Origin: Gnetum montanum
Taxonomy: Eukaryota > Streptophyta > Gnetopsida > Gnetales > Gnetaceae
Reading direction: 5' to 3'
NCBI GenBank assembly: GCA_015680685.1
Contig: MNCI01004113.1
Span: forward strand, 693,129-757,128
DNA length: 64,000 bases
Positions 12,001 through 24,472 of this stretch are shown in pieces. The notes under the pieces are model-generated. The model was given only the letters and a program-made list of their open reading frames with translations, had not been told where the DNA came from and did no database searches. The number at the start of each line of letters is the position of its first letter. Positions within the stretch are counted from its first letter, which is position 1. Position numbers and translations under genes: made by a program.

Positions 12001-14494
12001 TAAACATTTTCCAGGGATTGTTGTGACATTCATCATGACCTATGTATTTGTCACAAGCTATGTCTTTGAGTTACTACATTCATCATGACTTGTTGCTTCA
12101 AGTCATTATGTCATAACCTACAACAAGAGATTGTGATGTATACTAGCACTCATGACAAAAGTCACAACAAAGGTAAACACCCAGAAACTAACACTTGATG
12201 TGGATCCCACTATATTCCACCATTTCATTAATTTGAAATGTATGTAATATACATCTACACATGACCAAATTGATGGCTAGAAAATCTAGTACCTAAGAAA
12301 TCAAAAACAAAAAAAATATGATGAATGTTACATCTATTGCCCCATAAAAATTAAAGTGTAGCTAATGATAACACAAAGGCTGATATATCCTAAATAAATA
12401 TGAATCCACAAGAGGCAACCATTACCTAGCAATATCCAAATAGTAAACTTAGTTATGCTAATCAATAAATAAAATAATCATAAAATTACTTCAACATAAA
12501 ATATTAAATCTATGAAATAATAGCAAATTAAACTAAAAACAATAGATAGTTGAAAAAAAAAACAAAATAGTAAAACCCACAGAAATGCATAAACAATAAT
12601 ACTACTAGAAAAAAAAATCTAAATTAACATTGCATTTAATTGAACTTTGAATTTCAAAAAATTTTAAATTTATATCAAGAAATAAATGTTAAAAATGATT
12701 TCAACTAACATTCTATTGCCTAAAATCAATTAGAACCACAATTCTATAATAGTGTAATATTATTAAAAATACTAACTATGCATCACCAAACTCTATGCTT
12801 GCATAAAAATATACAACACCCATTAGAAAATAGAAAATTAAACTTAATTCTCCTAACAACCCATATAAAACATAACTTAACTAAAGGCATCATGGAAGAG
12901 GTTAAAGAATTCTACTTAGTTAACCTCTACTGTGTGCACTATACTTGAATAGAAAACAAATTTGGAGAAGGCATGTGTGTAAAAACTTTGTTACACATAT
13001 GAACAAATTGCAACATGCTTATGAGTATGGCAATCATAGCACTAACAACCTTAGTCATGTAACCATTGAAGCTATTGATTCTTTATGAATGATGTCTAAC
13101 ATTTCTAAACCAAGTTCTAGGTTTAAAAATAATAACCAAATCTTGCTAACTTCATTTATGGATTTTTTCTTAAAAAATAATTTTAAAAACTAAGGAAAAA
13201 GCTAGAAGGATAGGATGCAAGGTTTCTAGGTTTACTAAACTTAGACCAAAAAATCCAAAAATTCCTAACTTACTAACCCAAGCTAAAAACATAGAAAGTA
13301 ATTAACTTAATTAATAATAAAAATTACTAATTCCTAACCTACTAACTAATTTGATGTAAATTCAACATAACACAAAAACTTTATATTAATAAAACATACT
13401 AATGCTAACCTAAAACTAATATTACTAACATGTCATTAAAAAATATAAAACGATCCGATGCTAACATAGCTTATGATATAAGGCTAACTAATGTATAAAA
13501 AGTACCAAGAAAATAATAAATAATATTAACCACTACAATTAAGATATAAGAAAGAAATTAAAATATACTATACTTTAAAATATATAATTAAGATGTCATT
13601 TCTAATTGAGAACATAAAATAATAATAGCCAACCATAAAGCATAGAATATAATGCATCTAACTCAGAGTCTAACCAACCATTAAACATACATCATACTTT
13701 ACCATAAATATAATAGAACCTATTAAATTGCAAGACATCCAACTTACATACTATATGTAATAAAAAAAATCTACTACACCATGACTATCCAATAGATATG
13801 AAATGCAAGCTAATCTTGAAGATAACATACTCACAAATCCATAAGACATAAGCCAACCATGAAATGAATGACAACCTAAAATAGGAACTAGATATAAGAT
13901 CATTAGCACCACCAAGCTCAATAAAAACCAATGCATAATATACACTTAAACTCATTAAAGTAGTCCTAGGTCCTTGCAAACATCAATGATGCCTGCTAGC
14001 TTCCTCAACTAGATTAGTGCATAAGACAAATATACATAATGTCATAAATACAAAACTAGCAATTTATCAATAATCCATTTCATATAAAAGCATTCATAAT
14101 ATACAACACATATAGAATTAGGAATATTTTAGGGTAGGCAAATTATATATCCTACTAAAATCTAGATCACATATAACAACAAGAACTAAAAGTTGTTAAA
14201 AAAATAACACATAATGATAAAATCTATTAAATTTAAAAGAAATCAAAACCATAGGTTGACTAATAAGCATGTAAAAAAATTTAACAAAGAAAAGTCAAAC
14301 TTGCATTTAATACTCTTATAATCCCAAAAGAAACATGATCCTAAGAAATCTATATAATAATACCAAAGGAAAGTAAGAGAATCTTAATAACTATCTAATT
14401 TTGCATAGATATATATTACTATAATATCTAAAATTTAATCTCTAGAACATAAATCTCCTCAAAAGGATCCCATCCATATAAATATCATGCTAGG
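9031..14494. other. Long AT-rich region without a recognisable gene
   Basis: No frame on either strand resembles a known protein. Two overlapping minus-strand frames at 13,751-13,979 (64 codons each) are hydrophobic and unrecognised. Local repetition is visible: near 11,226-11,300 a roughly 33-bp phrase recurs around GACTTGAAC and ATGTTGTGACTT, and near 12,010-12,120 the phrase CATTCATCATGAC recurs. The composition is like an eroded retroelement interior, but I could not identify LTRs or a primer site. Confidence 0.45.
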
Positions 14495-15279
14495 TGATGA
14501 AGACATCAACTAGTCTTAAAGTATCAATCCTTATTTGTATTATGTGTTTGCTATTTTTGGTTGCATTTTTATGTGTTTAATATGTTCCCATGCATTTAGG
14601 AAGTTCCAAGACCAATGAAAGTTTGGATAAATTATTTGATTTTCAGGCTTTATGACTTGTAGTTTTGTAGTGGTGGCAAGAAGAACATCTTACTTCTGTA
14701 AAATTCATCTTATCCTAGCTTGAAGATGTCTTCCACTCCTCCCCCCTTACAAGATGTCTTTTACAATAGCCTAAGTCTCTAGAAAGATGTCTTCAAGGTG
14801 AAAAAGATGTCTTCTATTAATGTCTAGCTCATGAAAAAGATGTATTCATAAGACCAAATATATCTTCCCAAGCATATTGTTATTTCAAGATGAATGTCTT
14901 TCTTGGCAAGACCAACAAACATAAATTTGTATTTTAGGAATTGAGGATAGATGAAAAATTACATTAAAAAAAGCTATAAATATGCCTAAGATAAATGTAT
15001 AAGAGAAGAGAGATATTAAGAGAATTCTAAAGAGAAGAGAGAATGAGATAGAATCTCATCTTAATCATTCCTTGTAAGGCTTAATAGCCATTATGAATGT
15101 GAGTGTGGTTGTGAGGAAATCCTGATTCCTTGTCTATCCCTGGGACATTACTTTTAGCTTTTTTATGAATTTCCATATTTTTAGGCAAGAATAAAGGTTT
15201 TTGTTTCTTTCCTTATTTTTAGTTGTAGGTTCTTGTTGGGTTTGACATCAAATTTGGATTCTTTTTGGGTTTGACATCA
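14495..15279 (+). repeat. T1 5' LTR
   Basis: It begins TGATGAAGACATC and ends GACATCA, giving short TGATG/CATCA inverted ends. A TATAAATA box lies at 14,975-14,982, followed by a transcribed-leader-like region, and an iMet-type primer site starts four bases after the right end. The 785-bp length is ordinary for chromoviruses. The motif GATGTCTT recurs several times between 14,725 and 14,815 and may be a U3 repeat. No second copy was found in the window, so the borders rest on the inverted ends and primer site alone. Confidence 0.65.
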
Positions 15280-15282
15280 TAT

Positions 15283-15294
15283 TAGTATCATAGC
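15283..15294 (+). other. T1 primer-binding site (iMet-type)
   Basis: TAGTATCATAGC differs at two positions from TGGTATCAGAGC, the common plant retroelement site complementary to initiator tRNA-Met. It sits just after the proposed LTR end. Confidence 0.7.
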
Positions 15295-15666
15295 ATTTGG
15301 TTTGAATAAAATTGACTTAAGAAGAGTAATTCTCTACATCAACTCACAAGGAATTCACACATCCTTATTTTGATTTTGATTTTTAGTTTTGATAATATTA
15401 TTTTCTATGATCAATTGGGGTTTGATTAGCCTTCTTTTAGTCATTTTTTATGTTTCGTTATACTGTGTATTAGAAATTATTATTGTTAGAGATATCCATT
15501 ATCTTTGTCCAACTAGGTTTTGTGAGCATTGTAAGAATCCTATTTTGGATTTTCATATCTCTTGTTGGATCTAATTGGGTACTCCAATTTTGGTTGTGGG
15601 TACTCTTAGTCCCTTTGAGTTTTCTTTAGGGTATATGTAAAAATTTTATTTTAGATCTATTTGATC

Positions 15667-16200
15667 ATGACATCCAAGAATAAATTAGTCTAGAGCTTAG
15701 CCAAACACATGGAATACTTTAGGGATGCTCTCAAAATACTTGTGAATAGAATAGAAAATATTAAAGAACAAAAACATTAGCCTCCATCACCAAGGGCATT
15801 GAGGCAAGATGTTGACTTAAGATTTTCTTTACTAAAGGCTTCTTCAACAATGCAACCATCCATAGCAATAATTGAAGATGATATTTCTTTTAGGGATAGA
15901 GGCACTGGGGAAGATGAGGAATATGAGGAAAATCATCATTCTCCAATTTTTGAGTCAAGATCTCATAGGTCTAGATTTGCAAGATGAAGGAACAATGGAT
16001 TTTCTACAAGACTTGAAAGAAATCCTATTGAGGAAATGAAAATCACTATTTCTAGGGCTTTTAGGGATGCATCTAGAATGCCTTGTGTGAAAGTAAAGAC
16101 TTTCAATGGAATTGAAGAGAACATCTTATAGAATTGGTGTAGGAATTTGTAACATTTTTGTAGGCATAGAACATCAACATTCAAATCTTGTAATTCTACC
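15667..16200 (+). pseudogene. T1 gag remnant
   Basis: A plus-strand frame starting with an ATG near 15,667 reads through an N-terminal segment with an acidic patch (GEDEEYEENHH, near 15,915) and an Arg/Ser-rich stretch. Around 16,080 it reaches VKVKTFNGIEE, which fits the start of the gypsy gag core (normally VK-PxF-G). In-frame stops at several points break it (15,692, 15,778 and 15,985 among them). Similarity ends near 16,200, well before a zinc knuckle would be expected. Position just after the LTR and primer site supports gag. The rest of gag, protease and most of RT have been replaced. Confidence 0.5.
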
Positions 16201-17082
16201 AAGATGCATGGATATTGATGCTCATGTCAATTCAAGGCCCAATATGGACATAGTAGGTGTTATCTTTCACTAGCTATGGACCTTGCAAGCATGTTGTATA
16301 TTACAACTTTCATTCTTATTCTTAGATCTTCTCTTGGGTCATTTCTCCTTATGCGTATCATATACAGTCTCAAAACAAGATTATGATTCTCCATGATATT
16401 TTGCTACATAATTTGGTTGTAGGATAAATTGGTATACATTTGAATTGATATAAATCTTCTTGTGAATTTTGGTTCAGCAACTAATTCTCCAATTAATCAA
16501 CTTATTAGGCCAATAATAATTAAGTATATTACATAGACTCTTAATGTCCTTTCTAACCCTCTTAGAACATTGACTCCAATAGTTTAACTAATGACACACC
16601 AATAGTTAGTGACCTAGAACTATCTATTTACATAAGGTAAGCACCTAAATGTAAGATGCAAGTTGGCCAAAGAAATTAGATATATTAGTCCCAATAATTA
16701 AATTGTTAGGCAAGGTTAGTTAGTCTAAGCTATGGTACCTTAACAAATAGTTTAAGATATTACCTAATTATTAGGTATCTAGATGATCAATCTAAGCTCA
16801 CCATTGAGTTTAGAAGGTCGAAAAATGTTAGAAATGACTACTCGTGTTAGAAATAAACATCATATGCCTAAGTTATGATAAATTAAGTCTTCAAGGATCT
16901 TGAGGCATAATTTTGAAGCAAGGAGTAAAAATTATTTTTAGATCTCTACGGGGAAGATTTGAATTTTTCATTACATCTAAAAGATCAAAATCTACTGGAA
17001 ATGACTCCTCATTTACTAAAATAAGCTTCTAGAATCAAACGTTATGGATTCTAAAGTCTAAAAGTTTAGGCACAAAATTCAA

Positions 17083-17137
17083 GACTTCCCAAGAGGTCAC
17101 CGATCCCAATAATACTTCAACACAAGCATGTCTAATT
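17083..17137 (-). repeat. 5S-rRNA-like relic (Cassandra-type TRIM candidate)
   Basis: Read on the minus strand, this stretch follows the 3' half of plant 5S rRNA: a box-A-like GCATGCTTG or similar, an AGTATTATT resembling AGTAGTACT, then GGATCGGTGACCTCTTGGG, and finally AAGTC. The C-box-like part matches the usual GGATGGGTGACCTCCTGGG with two differences. Cassandra terminal-repeat retrotransposons carry such 5S segments in their LTRs, which makes a Cassandra relic likelier than a 5S gene. The 5' part of 5S is not recognisable. Confidence 0.5.
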
Positions 17138-17384
17138 AAAATTTTTTATCTCAATTACTCTCAACCTGTCAATTTAACTAGTTATTTAAATTTGATCACA
17201 TTCTAAAATTTACATTTTTCTTCCACTTACAAAAATGTTATATTCAAATATTTTCATTGTTTGATGCATTTTAAGATTTCCTATTTATTGATGGAATTTC
17301 TAAAAGTCCCTCTCAGTTGATAGCTTTGTTTTAAAAATTTTTGTTAACTAACAAAAAAATTTCTAATGGAAAAATTATTTAAGG

Positions 17385-17555
17385 TGGTAGTATCTGATGG
17401 TGTTAAAAATGGTTAAGATCACTTAAGGAGCTAGCATTCAACAATGCTCATAGTATTCTAGGTCATTGGAAGAGGTAGTATTTGACGATGTTGATAGTGG
17501 CTAAGATCATTGAAGGAGGTAGTATTCGACAATGCTTATGATGCTCATGGACATC
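17385..17555 (+). repeat. ~88-bp tandem repeat, two copies
   Basis: Both copies carry GGTAGTATYTGA, a GTTAAGATCA or CTAAGATCAT, then TTCAACAATGCT or TTCGACAATGCT. Each also contains an internal half-repeat. Confidence 0.6.
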
Positions 17556-19639
17556 ATATACCCAACATTTCTAGTGGATTTTCTAATGTAGGCAATGTCT
17601 ATAGAGGCAACTAAGAAAAATAGTGGCAAGTAGAGGTGTGGTGGCAACAGGTAGAGTAAGAAAAATGATGGAAGTAGAGCAAAGGAAGGGTTCCTATTTT
17701 GTGCTATCAACAATAGCAAAAAATGAGCATTTTCTATGGCATTCAACATTAAGGATTTTCCATTGCATGCAACATTGAGGGTTGAAAAACTATGGTGGCC
17801 ACTATAGAAGTATTATGACTGCTACACCATGGCAACCACATCATGTCTGGGCCACATAGCAGTGTGGTTAGGCCTTACATCCCTACTACAATGTGGCATA
17901 GCTTGGCTCCAACATGGCTACCATGCTACAATGTAGTTGGTTGGCTACACAAATCAATTTTTTAATCTATATTTTATTTTATTTTATAATTATTATTTAT
18001 TAGGAATATAATGAGGCACATACATGATGAATAAAAAATCTTTAAGATCTAGTGATTAGCCAAACATCTATTAAGTTATTAGGCTGCTAACATATAGATC
18101 ATAGATTAAAATCCAAACCCTAAAATGTTTACATTAAGTGTTTTTTTTTTTAGTTTTTAACTTTTTATTATGGCATGCAAAGTGAGTAACTTTGAATGGA
18201 AATATCTTCAAAATTATTAATTCAATTAGGAAAAAATTACTACCATTGAAATTATCTTAATAAGTAGTACACAATGGACATGGTTTCGAATCCAAAAAGT
18301 AAGCTGGATTTTCAAGATTTGAAATGAACAAAATAGTCTATTTTAAAAAATTAACATTACTAGGCTAACATATTAGAAAAATGTGTACTTCTAAGTAACT
18401 TGGAATCAATTATAAATGAAATACAGGCTCTTGAATAAAATATAACACATATACCTTTACAACTTCATAAGTGTGATGTTGGCCTATCCCCTCACATCAT
18501 GATTATATTCTAGCAATGTACTGAGAAGCAAAGTAAGAGAACATTACCCACTAGGTATTGGTTTCCCTATGGATCTCATGGTAATAACCCTTATTGGTTA
18601 AATAGGTTTGAGACCATCTTATCGATAGGTTAACTTTTTTAAACTGACAATTGTATAGGCCTTAGTTAAGGATGGGTAATTCCAAGTTATAGGGATTAGG
18701 TATTTAGAAACAATAAGTTCCAAGAAATACAAGATTTGCTTAGGCTATGGTTACTAGCCTCATGGGCAGAACTTAATAATAATCTTAATTAATTAACATT
18801 TTAACAATGCTACAAAATGGGTAAGAGTTACCTAGACCAATGCCTGCTTGTCTTATCAATGTCTCTTGCAATTGTTGTACCTTATTAAACCATAATAAGA
18901 TATCTTAGTCCCTAATATTCATGAAAGTTACTATGAAGAAATCTTGATGATTGATGGGATTCATCTTGAACATGATGTGCATCCATGGTTCTCTTGTAGA
19001 TTTGTGTTTTGGACTCAAAAGTCCATAAAAATCACTAAAAGGGTATCTTCTAGCTTATATGGATCATCATAGACATAAGGCTTATCTTTTGGTGATTTGT
19101 CGCTCCATGGATGATGATTTGCTATGATATCAAATGTGACATAGCATTTTCATATGTCATGGAAAATGTCAAATATACGTTACATTTGACATTATGTGTG
19201 AAGGAAATAACAAGAAAAAGAAAAAAATGCTTTATTAATATGCAATAATTTATCTAGGTCATGCTCTTAGGGATTCTTGGGATTATCTTTCTTTGTTGTC
19301 TTTCCCTTAGAGGAAATCCCACACTACCACCATGATTAGGCTCGTAATCAGCTAGAAGGGATGGCCAGTCACTTTTCTATCACACTTTATTTGGCACTTG
19401 TTCCTCACCTGTATTGGCTCTGCAACTCCATGTCAATATGACCTCTAATGCCTAGGTTTAAATACCTTAAATCAAACCCCCAAAGGTCACATTGAGAGAC
19501 ATGCTAGTTATTACCATGTGTCATTTCAAGTCTTATTTACAACTTGCCTTTTTAGGTCTTATTACAATAATTACAACACTTATTATGAAGAGATACCATC
19601 TTTGTTATGTAGTAGCACCATTTGGATATGGGGACATGG

Positions 19640-20298
19640 CAAAAGTATAGTGTGTATGAGAAGGAATTATATGCTATCATTTAAGCTATCAAGTATTAGA
19701 AACATTATTTTCTAGGATTAAAATTTATTTTTTAACTAATCATAGGACACTTCAATTTTTTCACTTCTAAAAGAAAATGAGTATCAAACATATAAAATTG
19801 GTGAAACAATTGTAAGAGTTTTATTTCATTTTGAAACATAGAAGTGACAAGTTAATTACTATGGTTGATGATTTTTCTAGAGTTCATGTTGTTAAATCTA
19901 GTGTGATATTCAAAGGTTTTAAATCTTTTACTTCATTATATTCTAAGGATATTTATTTTAGTAAAATTTAGAAAGAATTAAATTCTTCATTACTATGAAG
20001 GGTTGACAAATGGAAACCTTATCATGTGAAGAATGGTATTTTGTTTAAAAATGGAAAAATTTGTATTCTAAATATGACTTTATGTTTAAGCTTCTTGAAG
20101 AAAAACATCAAAATGACATGGCTACAAATATGAGTAAAAAAAAGACATTAGAATTAGTAAGAAAAAATTATTTATGACTAGGTATCTACAAGGATGTGGC
20201 TAAATTTGTAAAAGAATGCTATGTTTGTCAAAAATTTCAAATATGGAAAGGGTATTAACGATCATTAGTTATCTTTGTTAAAAACAAATGGTCCTTAG
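19640..20298 (+). pseudogene. T1 RNase H and integrase zinc domain (5' part of integrase)
   Basis: On the plus strand at about 19,650-19,770 the frame reads SVYEKELYAII then a Lys/His-Tyr-Phe-Leu-Gly stretch, the C-terminal half of gypsy RNase H. Around 20,030-20,250 comes the linker with an LFKNGKICI-like strand, then the integrase H2C2 zinc domain: a Tyr-x-Trp/Leu step followed by VAKFVKECYVCQKF. The first His pair is eroded, but the Cys-x-x-Cys is clear. The frame then meets an Asn-Gly-Pro segment and a stop (TAG) where Trp is usual, exactly at the CTTAG target site of T2. Integrase continues at 43,293 on the far side of T2. Confidence 0.7.
20294..20298. repeat. T2 target-site duplication, left copy (CTTAG)
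   Basis: It is identical to 43,288-43,292 and lies in T1 integrase at the Pro-Trp codons. Confidence 0.8.
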
Positions 20299-23200
20299 TA
20301 TTGTAGCCTAATTCTTCCTCTAACATTAGTTAAAGATTTTGTTTTTATGATAGGCCTTCCTTACTAATGCTAGTAAAAGTAGGAAACAACATTTTTTTAT
20401 TACTTGTTTTAGGTGATTCTTGATCTCTGGTACCACCAAGACACAAATGCCCCCAAATAGCCTCTACTAGTGTTTAATAAGCTAAATATGACTCAAAGTA
20501 TATAATAAGAAAGTTTTGTCTAGGTATATAGGAAGATAAAACTGAAAAGTTTTTTTGTCTTATATGTAATCAATATCTATCACTTCTAGCTATCTTTTAG
20601 CACAATTTAAAAGAATTGAATATCTTTCCTACAATTTTTCTTTTATTTCATGCACTACACACATATAATAAATATATGATTTTGTAGAAAACATCAATCT
20701 CAAATTCTAAACTTTCTGCTAGCTGACTTTCCAAAAGTAAAATCATAAAAGCTTTACTAAATAGAGTAGGAAACTGAGGAAATAAAATTATCCATATTGC
20801 TCTAAACATGAAGATAAAAATTGTTCTATGATAGACTAGTTAAGGACTAACACACATAAAAGCTATCTCATCAAACCAAAATAATAAATATAAGCTAAAC
20901 CTCAACTCATAAAGAAAATAGTCTATTTTACAACTAACAATCCATTGATGTATGGATTTGTAGCTTTCAAGTTAAACAAAAGGAAAAGCTAACCAATTAT
21001 AAATACAAGCTAAAAAACTGAGTTAAAAGAGATAGAGGAACTTGTTTAAAATGTCATTCTATATCTTAATTCTTTTCTTTTCTACTTCTACTAGTTTTGA
21101 AGCTTTAAAAAAAAATCCCCCTTATTAAAAAAATTTCTCTAGGCTTTTTATAACAACCTCTAGCAATTATAATTATTATGAAAGTCTAAAGCTCCATAAT
21201 ATATGAATGAAGGTCATTGAATAGTTACTTGGTGAATTTTCTTCATTCTCTACATTTGGGACAACTCTTGAGATAATTTCCCATGATAGAGAAAAGTCTT
21301 AAAGCTTGATTCATTGTACCTATCATTAAGCTTCTGATGATTGTTTTTCCTATAATTGATTTGGTTGGTGAATTCATTCATCTTTGCTAAAGAAGTTTCC
21401 CCCTTGATTTTAGTGATGATTCTAGTAAATTTTAACTACTTTATTCATGAATTTGGCTTAGCTTTATCAACCTTCTTTAAGTGCTTATTTCTCTTGTAAT
21501 CAATTCAGTTAGGAAGTTCTTTAAAACTATCAAGCAACTTCCATGTAGGTTTTGAACCTATGATTTTGGTAACAATCCTATTTATTCTAAGATAATGGTC
21601 ATTCTTTCAGCATAAGTTTAGCTCTAATTTAAATCAAAAATTCCCATGGCTCTCTATTTTGGGCCTAAATAGTAGTTTTGTGCTTTAATGGTGAATTTGT
21701 CTATTTATGATAGCTTTGTGCTTTAATGGCAATGACTCTACTCTAGGTCAAACTCTATTTATAGCTCCTATTTTTGCTAACTTCAAGCATATATCCTTTT
21801 TCAATTTTTTTGTAAATCTATTTTTGGTTTCTTATATGAAGGAGTTGACATGGTGGAATGATTGTGAAGGTGCTTCATAGAGCTAATATTTCATTCTTTA
21901 TGCTACATTCCACCCTGCTGAGCAAAGCAAATAGCTTTTGTAGACCCATAGTACTAATGTGGAAAAGTGGTTGTGGGGCTAATGTGGTAGGTAAAGCTTT
22001 TAGATGGATTTTTCTCCATCTAGATGAAGTATGCACTTTATCTAGGTGCTGACATGGAAAATGAAGTTATGTAGATGGAAATTTTCCATCTAGATGAAAA
22101 CTATGCTTCATTGACTTGCTGACGTGGTGATGCTGATGCAGCAGTGCTAAAATGGTAGATGAAGCTACTTAGATGAAAATTTTTCATCTAGATGAAATTT
22201 CACTTTATCTACTTGCTGATGTAGTGATGCTAACATGGTAGATGAAGCTATGTAGATGGAAATTATCCATCTAAATAAAATTGCACTTCATCTACTTGCT
22301 AATGCAGTGATGCTAACATGATAGTGCAAATTTGGTAGATGAAGCTACTTAGATGGAAATTTTTCATCCAGATGAAGAACACAATCTTTAAGTGGGTAGT
22401 CATGAAATGATAGTAATGGATGTGGCATTGGTAATACTAAAGAAAAAAACAATACATTGGAAGGTAGAAAATGCACCTATAACTACACGACAAGGAAAGT
22501 AGCATGGAAACTAAGGATACAATGGGAGGCTACAAGGGCTGCATGGCTAACAAAAAGTCATTGTGATGTAGTGGCATGACCATAAAAGAAAGGTTAGCCT
22601 AGCATTGGTAGCATGAAATACGTGTTTCTCCTGCAACCACAAAAGAAGGGTTATGTGGCATAGACATAAGAATGCTAGTGACAATATCTAGAACTACAAG
22701 AAATAGTGGAGGAGGTAGTGAAAATATGCAATGTTAGTAATAGGCCATAGAGAATAAGTAATAGAGGTAATAGTGAGGAAGGACATGAAAAGCTTTTCCT
22801 TCTTTCATCTAGATGGGAAACTAGCACTATAGCTTAAGGAAAGATAACGTGGAAGATGAGGTTATCTAAATGGGGTTTATCCATCTAGATGGAAATGCAC
22901 CTTATCATTTTGGATTTCCAATTGAACTCATGTATTGTTCACTCCAACAATTAATGTGAAATATTGAAAGACTGTGAACAATTTTTCATTTTCCATTTAG
23001 ATGAATAGTTGTTGCTCCAACTGAAGGCTGAAAACTAAATCCATTGTTCAAAAGAACTTTGAAACATGATGATTTTTCAACCTATCTAGATGCAAATAAT
23101 GCATCTAGATTGAATGTTCTCCCCATGATAGCTTAAGTGTCATACAAGCTTTACAAACAAGGCCAACTTTAAGCTCATCTCATGCTTCGGCATGCGACAC

Positions 23201-23738
23201 ATCTCAAGTAGAATCCCTCAAGCTATTTCTAGTTTTGTAAGCTTCCTTGATAAGAAAAAATGGCAAAATTGATCAAACTCTTCCTTCTAAAACTACTTAT
23301 GACCAACAAAACCATATTAGAAGAGACATTTTATTTTTTTCATTGCTAAAGCAAATCATTCACTAAACTAGATGAAGTAGTAAAAGCTCCTTTTTCTAAT
23401 TGAGATTTGTTTTTTTGAAACAATGGTTTCTTAACTCTTGATTCTAATGTCTACTATCATTAAACTAGTTCTTAAGCTCTATGATTTCATTTTGAATGAG
23501 CTTGATTTCTTTCTAGTTAAGAAAATTAAGTTGTAACTAGTATAAGCTCTATTCCTATTGTTTAATTAATTTGAAAAACATCTTATTTAACTTGAAAACT
23601 GTAATGTTTTTTATTTTTTCTTGCAGTAATAATACTACTTATAATTCTCTCATTTTTTATTAGCAGCATGAGAAGAATTGAGCTTATAATTATGTGGTTA
23701 AAGTTACTCCATGTCAAGGATAAATTGTTGTACCAAAA
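20299..23738 (-). repeat. T2 3' LTR
   Basis: It aligns over its length with 40,031-43,287. On short stretches compared by eye roughly one base in seven differs. It has five hairpin units at 22,001-22,380 against three in the partner. Open frames at 21,858 and elsewhere are chance. The U3 and promoter would lie toward the high-coordinate end, but I did not find a convincing TATA box. Confidence 0.85.
22001..22380. repeat. Hairpin-containing tandem array in T2 3' LTR (5 units)
   Basis: Units start near 22,001, 22,072, 22,170, 22,253 and 22,350 (spacing 71-98 bases). Each centres on an inverted repeat of the form AGATGGAAATTTTCCATCT, and most also contain GGTAGATGAAGCT upstream and CACTTCATCTACTTGCT downstream. 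Confidence 0.85.
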
Positions 23739-24175
23739 ATTAATTTCCCAAACAAAACAAACCCCTTCTTTATGCAAAAATGCCCATAGAACTAAGTACA
23801 ATCTTAAAAATGTTTTAGGAAAAACCCATTGTAGCTTAAGGTGAATAGAGATGAGATACCCCAGTATTAAAAATTTACAATCAAAGCATATCAAAGTTGA
23901 GCTTAGTTAGATGAGCGACAATGTATAGTAATTACAACTTTCCTAAAAAAATTACATTCTAAGGCTCCATTATACTCCATCTCTATAGTTACTTGGGTTG
24001 ATACTATAGCTTGCAACTCATTTTTCAAACCTTGGTCTTCATTAGGTTTTGTAGAACTAGCATTCTAATTTGGTCCTTTATCCTCTTCCGGTTCTTTTTC
24101 CAAGCCTTCATATTTCCTTTCGGTTTCCTCTTTAGGTTGATTTTCTAATACGTGTTCATAATTAAAGACTTGATC
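23739..24175. other. T2 3' noncoding region
   Basis: Between the unknown frame and the 3' LTR. The minus-strand purine stretch next to the LTR (GGGAAATTAAT) is a weak polypurine-tract candidate. Nothing else is recognised. Confidence 0.4.
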
Positions 24176-24472
24176 CTAGCTATTCCTATAGTAATTTCTC
24201 CTCAATGATAGGTTAGAACACTCAGGGAACTCATTGCATGTAATGACATGGGTTGATCTTCCACTTGTAAGAGCAAAGAACTCATCTAAAATCCATGACA
24301 TCAATGGACTATTATAAGCTATCCAATATGAGATAGCTTGGTAGGAGGCCCTTTGCACATGTTCAAGACAACATCTAGATAGGTACAAGACAAAGGGTTT
24401 AGCTCTCATATTTACTCTCTTTGGGCTTGTGAATAATATTCTTCTCACAATGGACCTTGGTTTTCCAACCAT
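24176..24472 (-). CDS. T2 unknown open frame downstream of integrase
   Basis: A 98-codon minus-strand frame opens with ATG and lies about 500 bases after the integrase in the direction of transcription, followed by the 3' LTR. It is rich in Arg and Ser with four Cys (CC near the middle, then two further on) and has a protein-like composition. I do not recognise a domain: it is not an obvious chromodomain, zinc knuckle or envelope. It could be the tail of the integrase polyprotein, an extra ORF of a Tat-type element, or a chance frame. It overlaps no other credible gene. Confidence 0.3.
   Translation of the reverse strand: MVGKPRSIVRRILFTSPKRVNMRAKPFVLYLSRCCLEHVQRASYQAISYWIAYNSPLMSWILDEFFALTSGRSTHVITCNEFPECSNLSLRRNYYRNS

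Larger units (their letters stand above)
16210..19630. other. Unrelated insert or replacement inside T1
   Basis: This ~3.4 kb separates T1 gag from T1 RNase H and shows no protease or RT similarity. It contains a diverged ~170-bp duplication (units near 16,815 and 16,985, each with GGAAATGACT or AGAAATGACT), a 5S-like relic (17,083-17,137), an ~88-bp tandem repeat (17,385-17,555) and a GC-richer patch at 17,770-17,950. I found no clear terminal repeats, so whether it is one insertion, several, or insertion plus deletion is open. Confidence 0.5.

Noticed and set aside
13751-13979. Two overlapping 64-codon minus-strand frames as a membrane protein gene
   Set aside because: Both are hydrophobic in the way any AT-rich sequence gives. 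They are in different frames and match no family.
17083-17137. Functional 5S rRNA gene
   Set aside because: Only the 3' half is recognisable and it has several changes; no 5S spacer or tandem array.
21858-22052. Open frame within the T2 LTR as a gene
   Set aside because: The same place in the other LTR (about 41,620-41,780) does not keep the frame.
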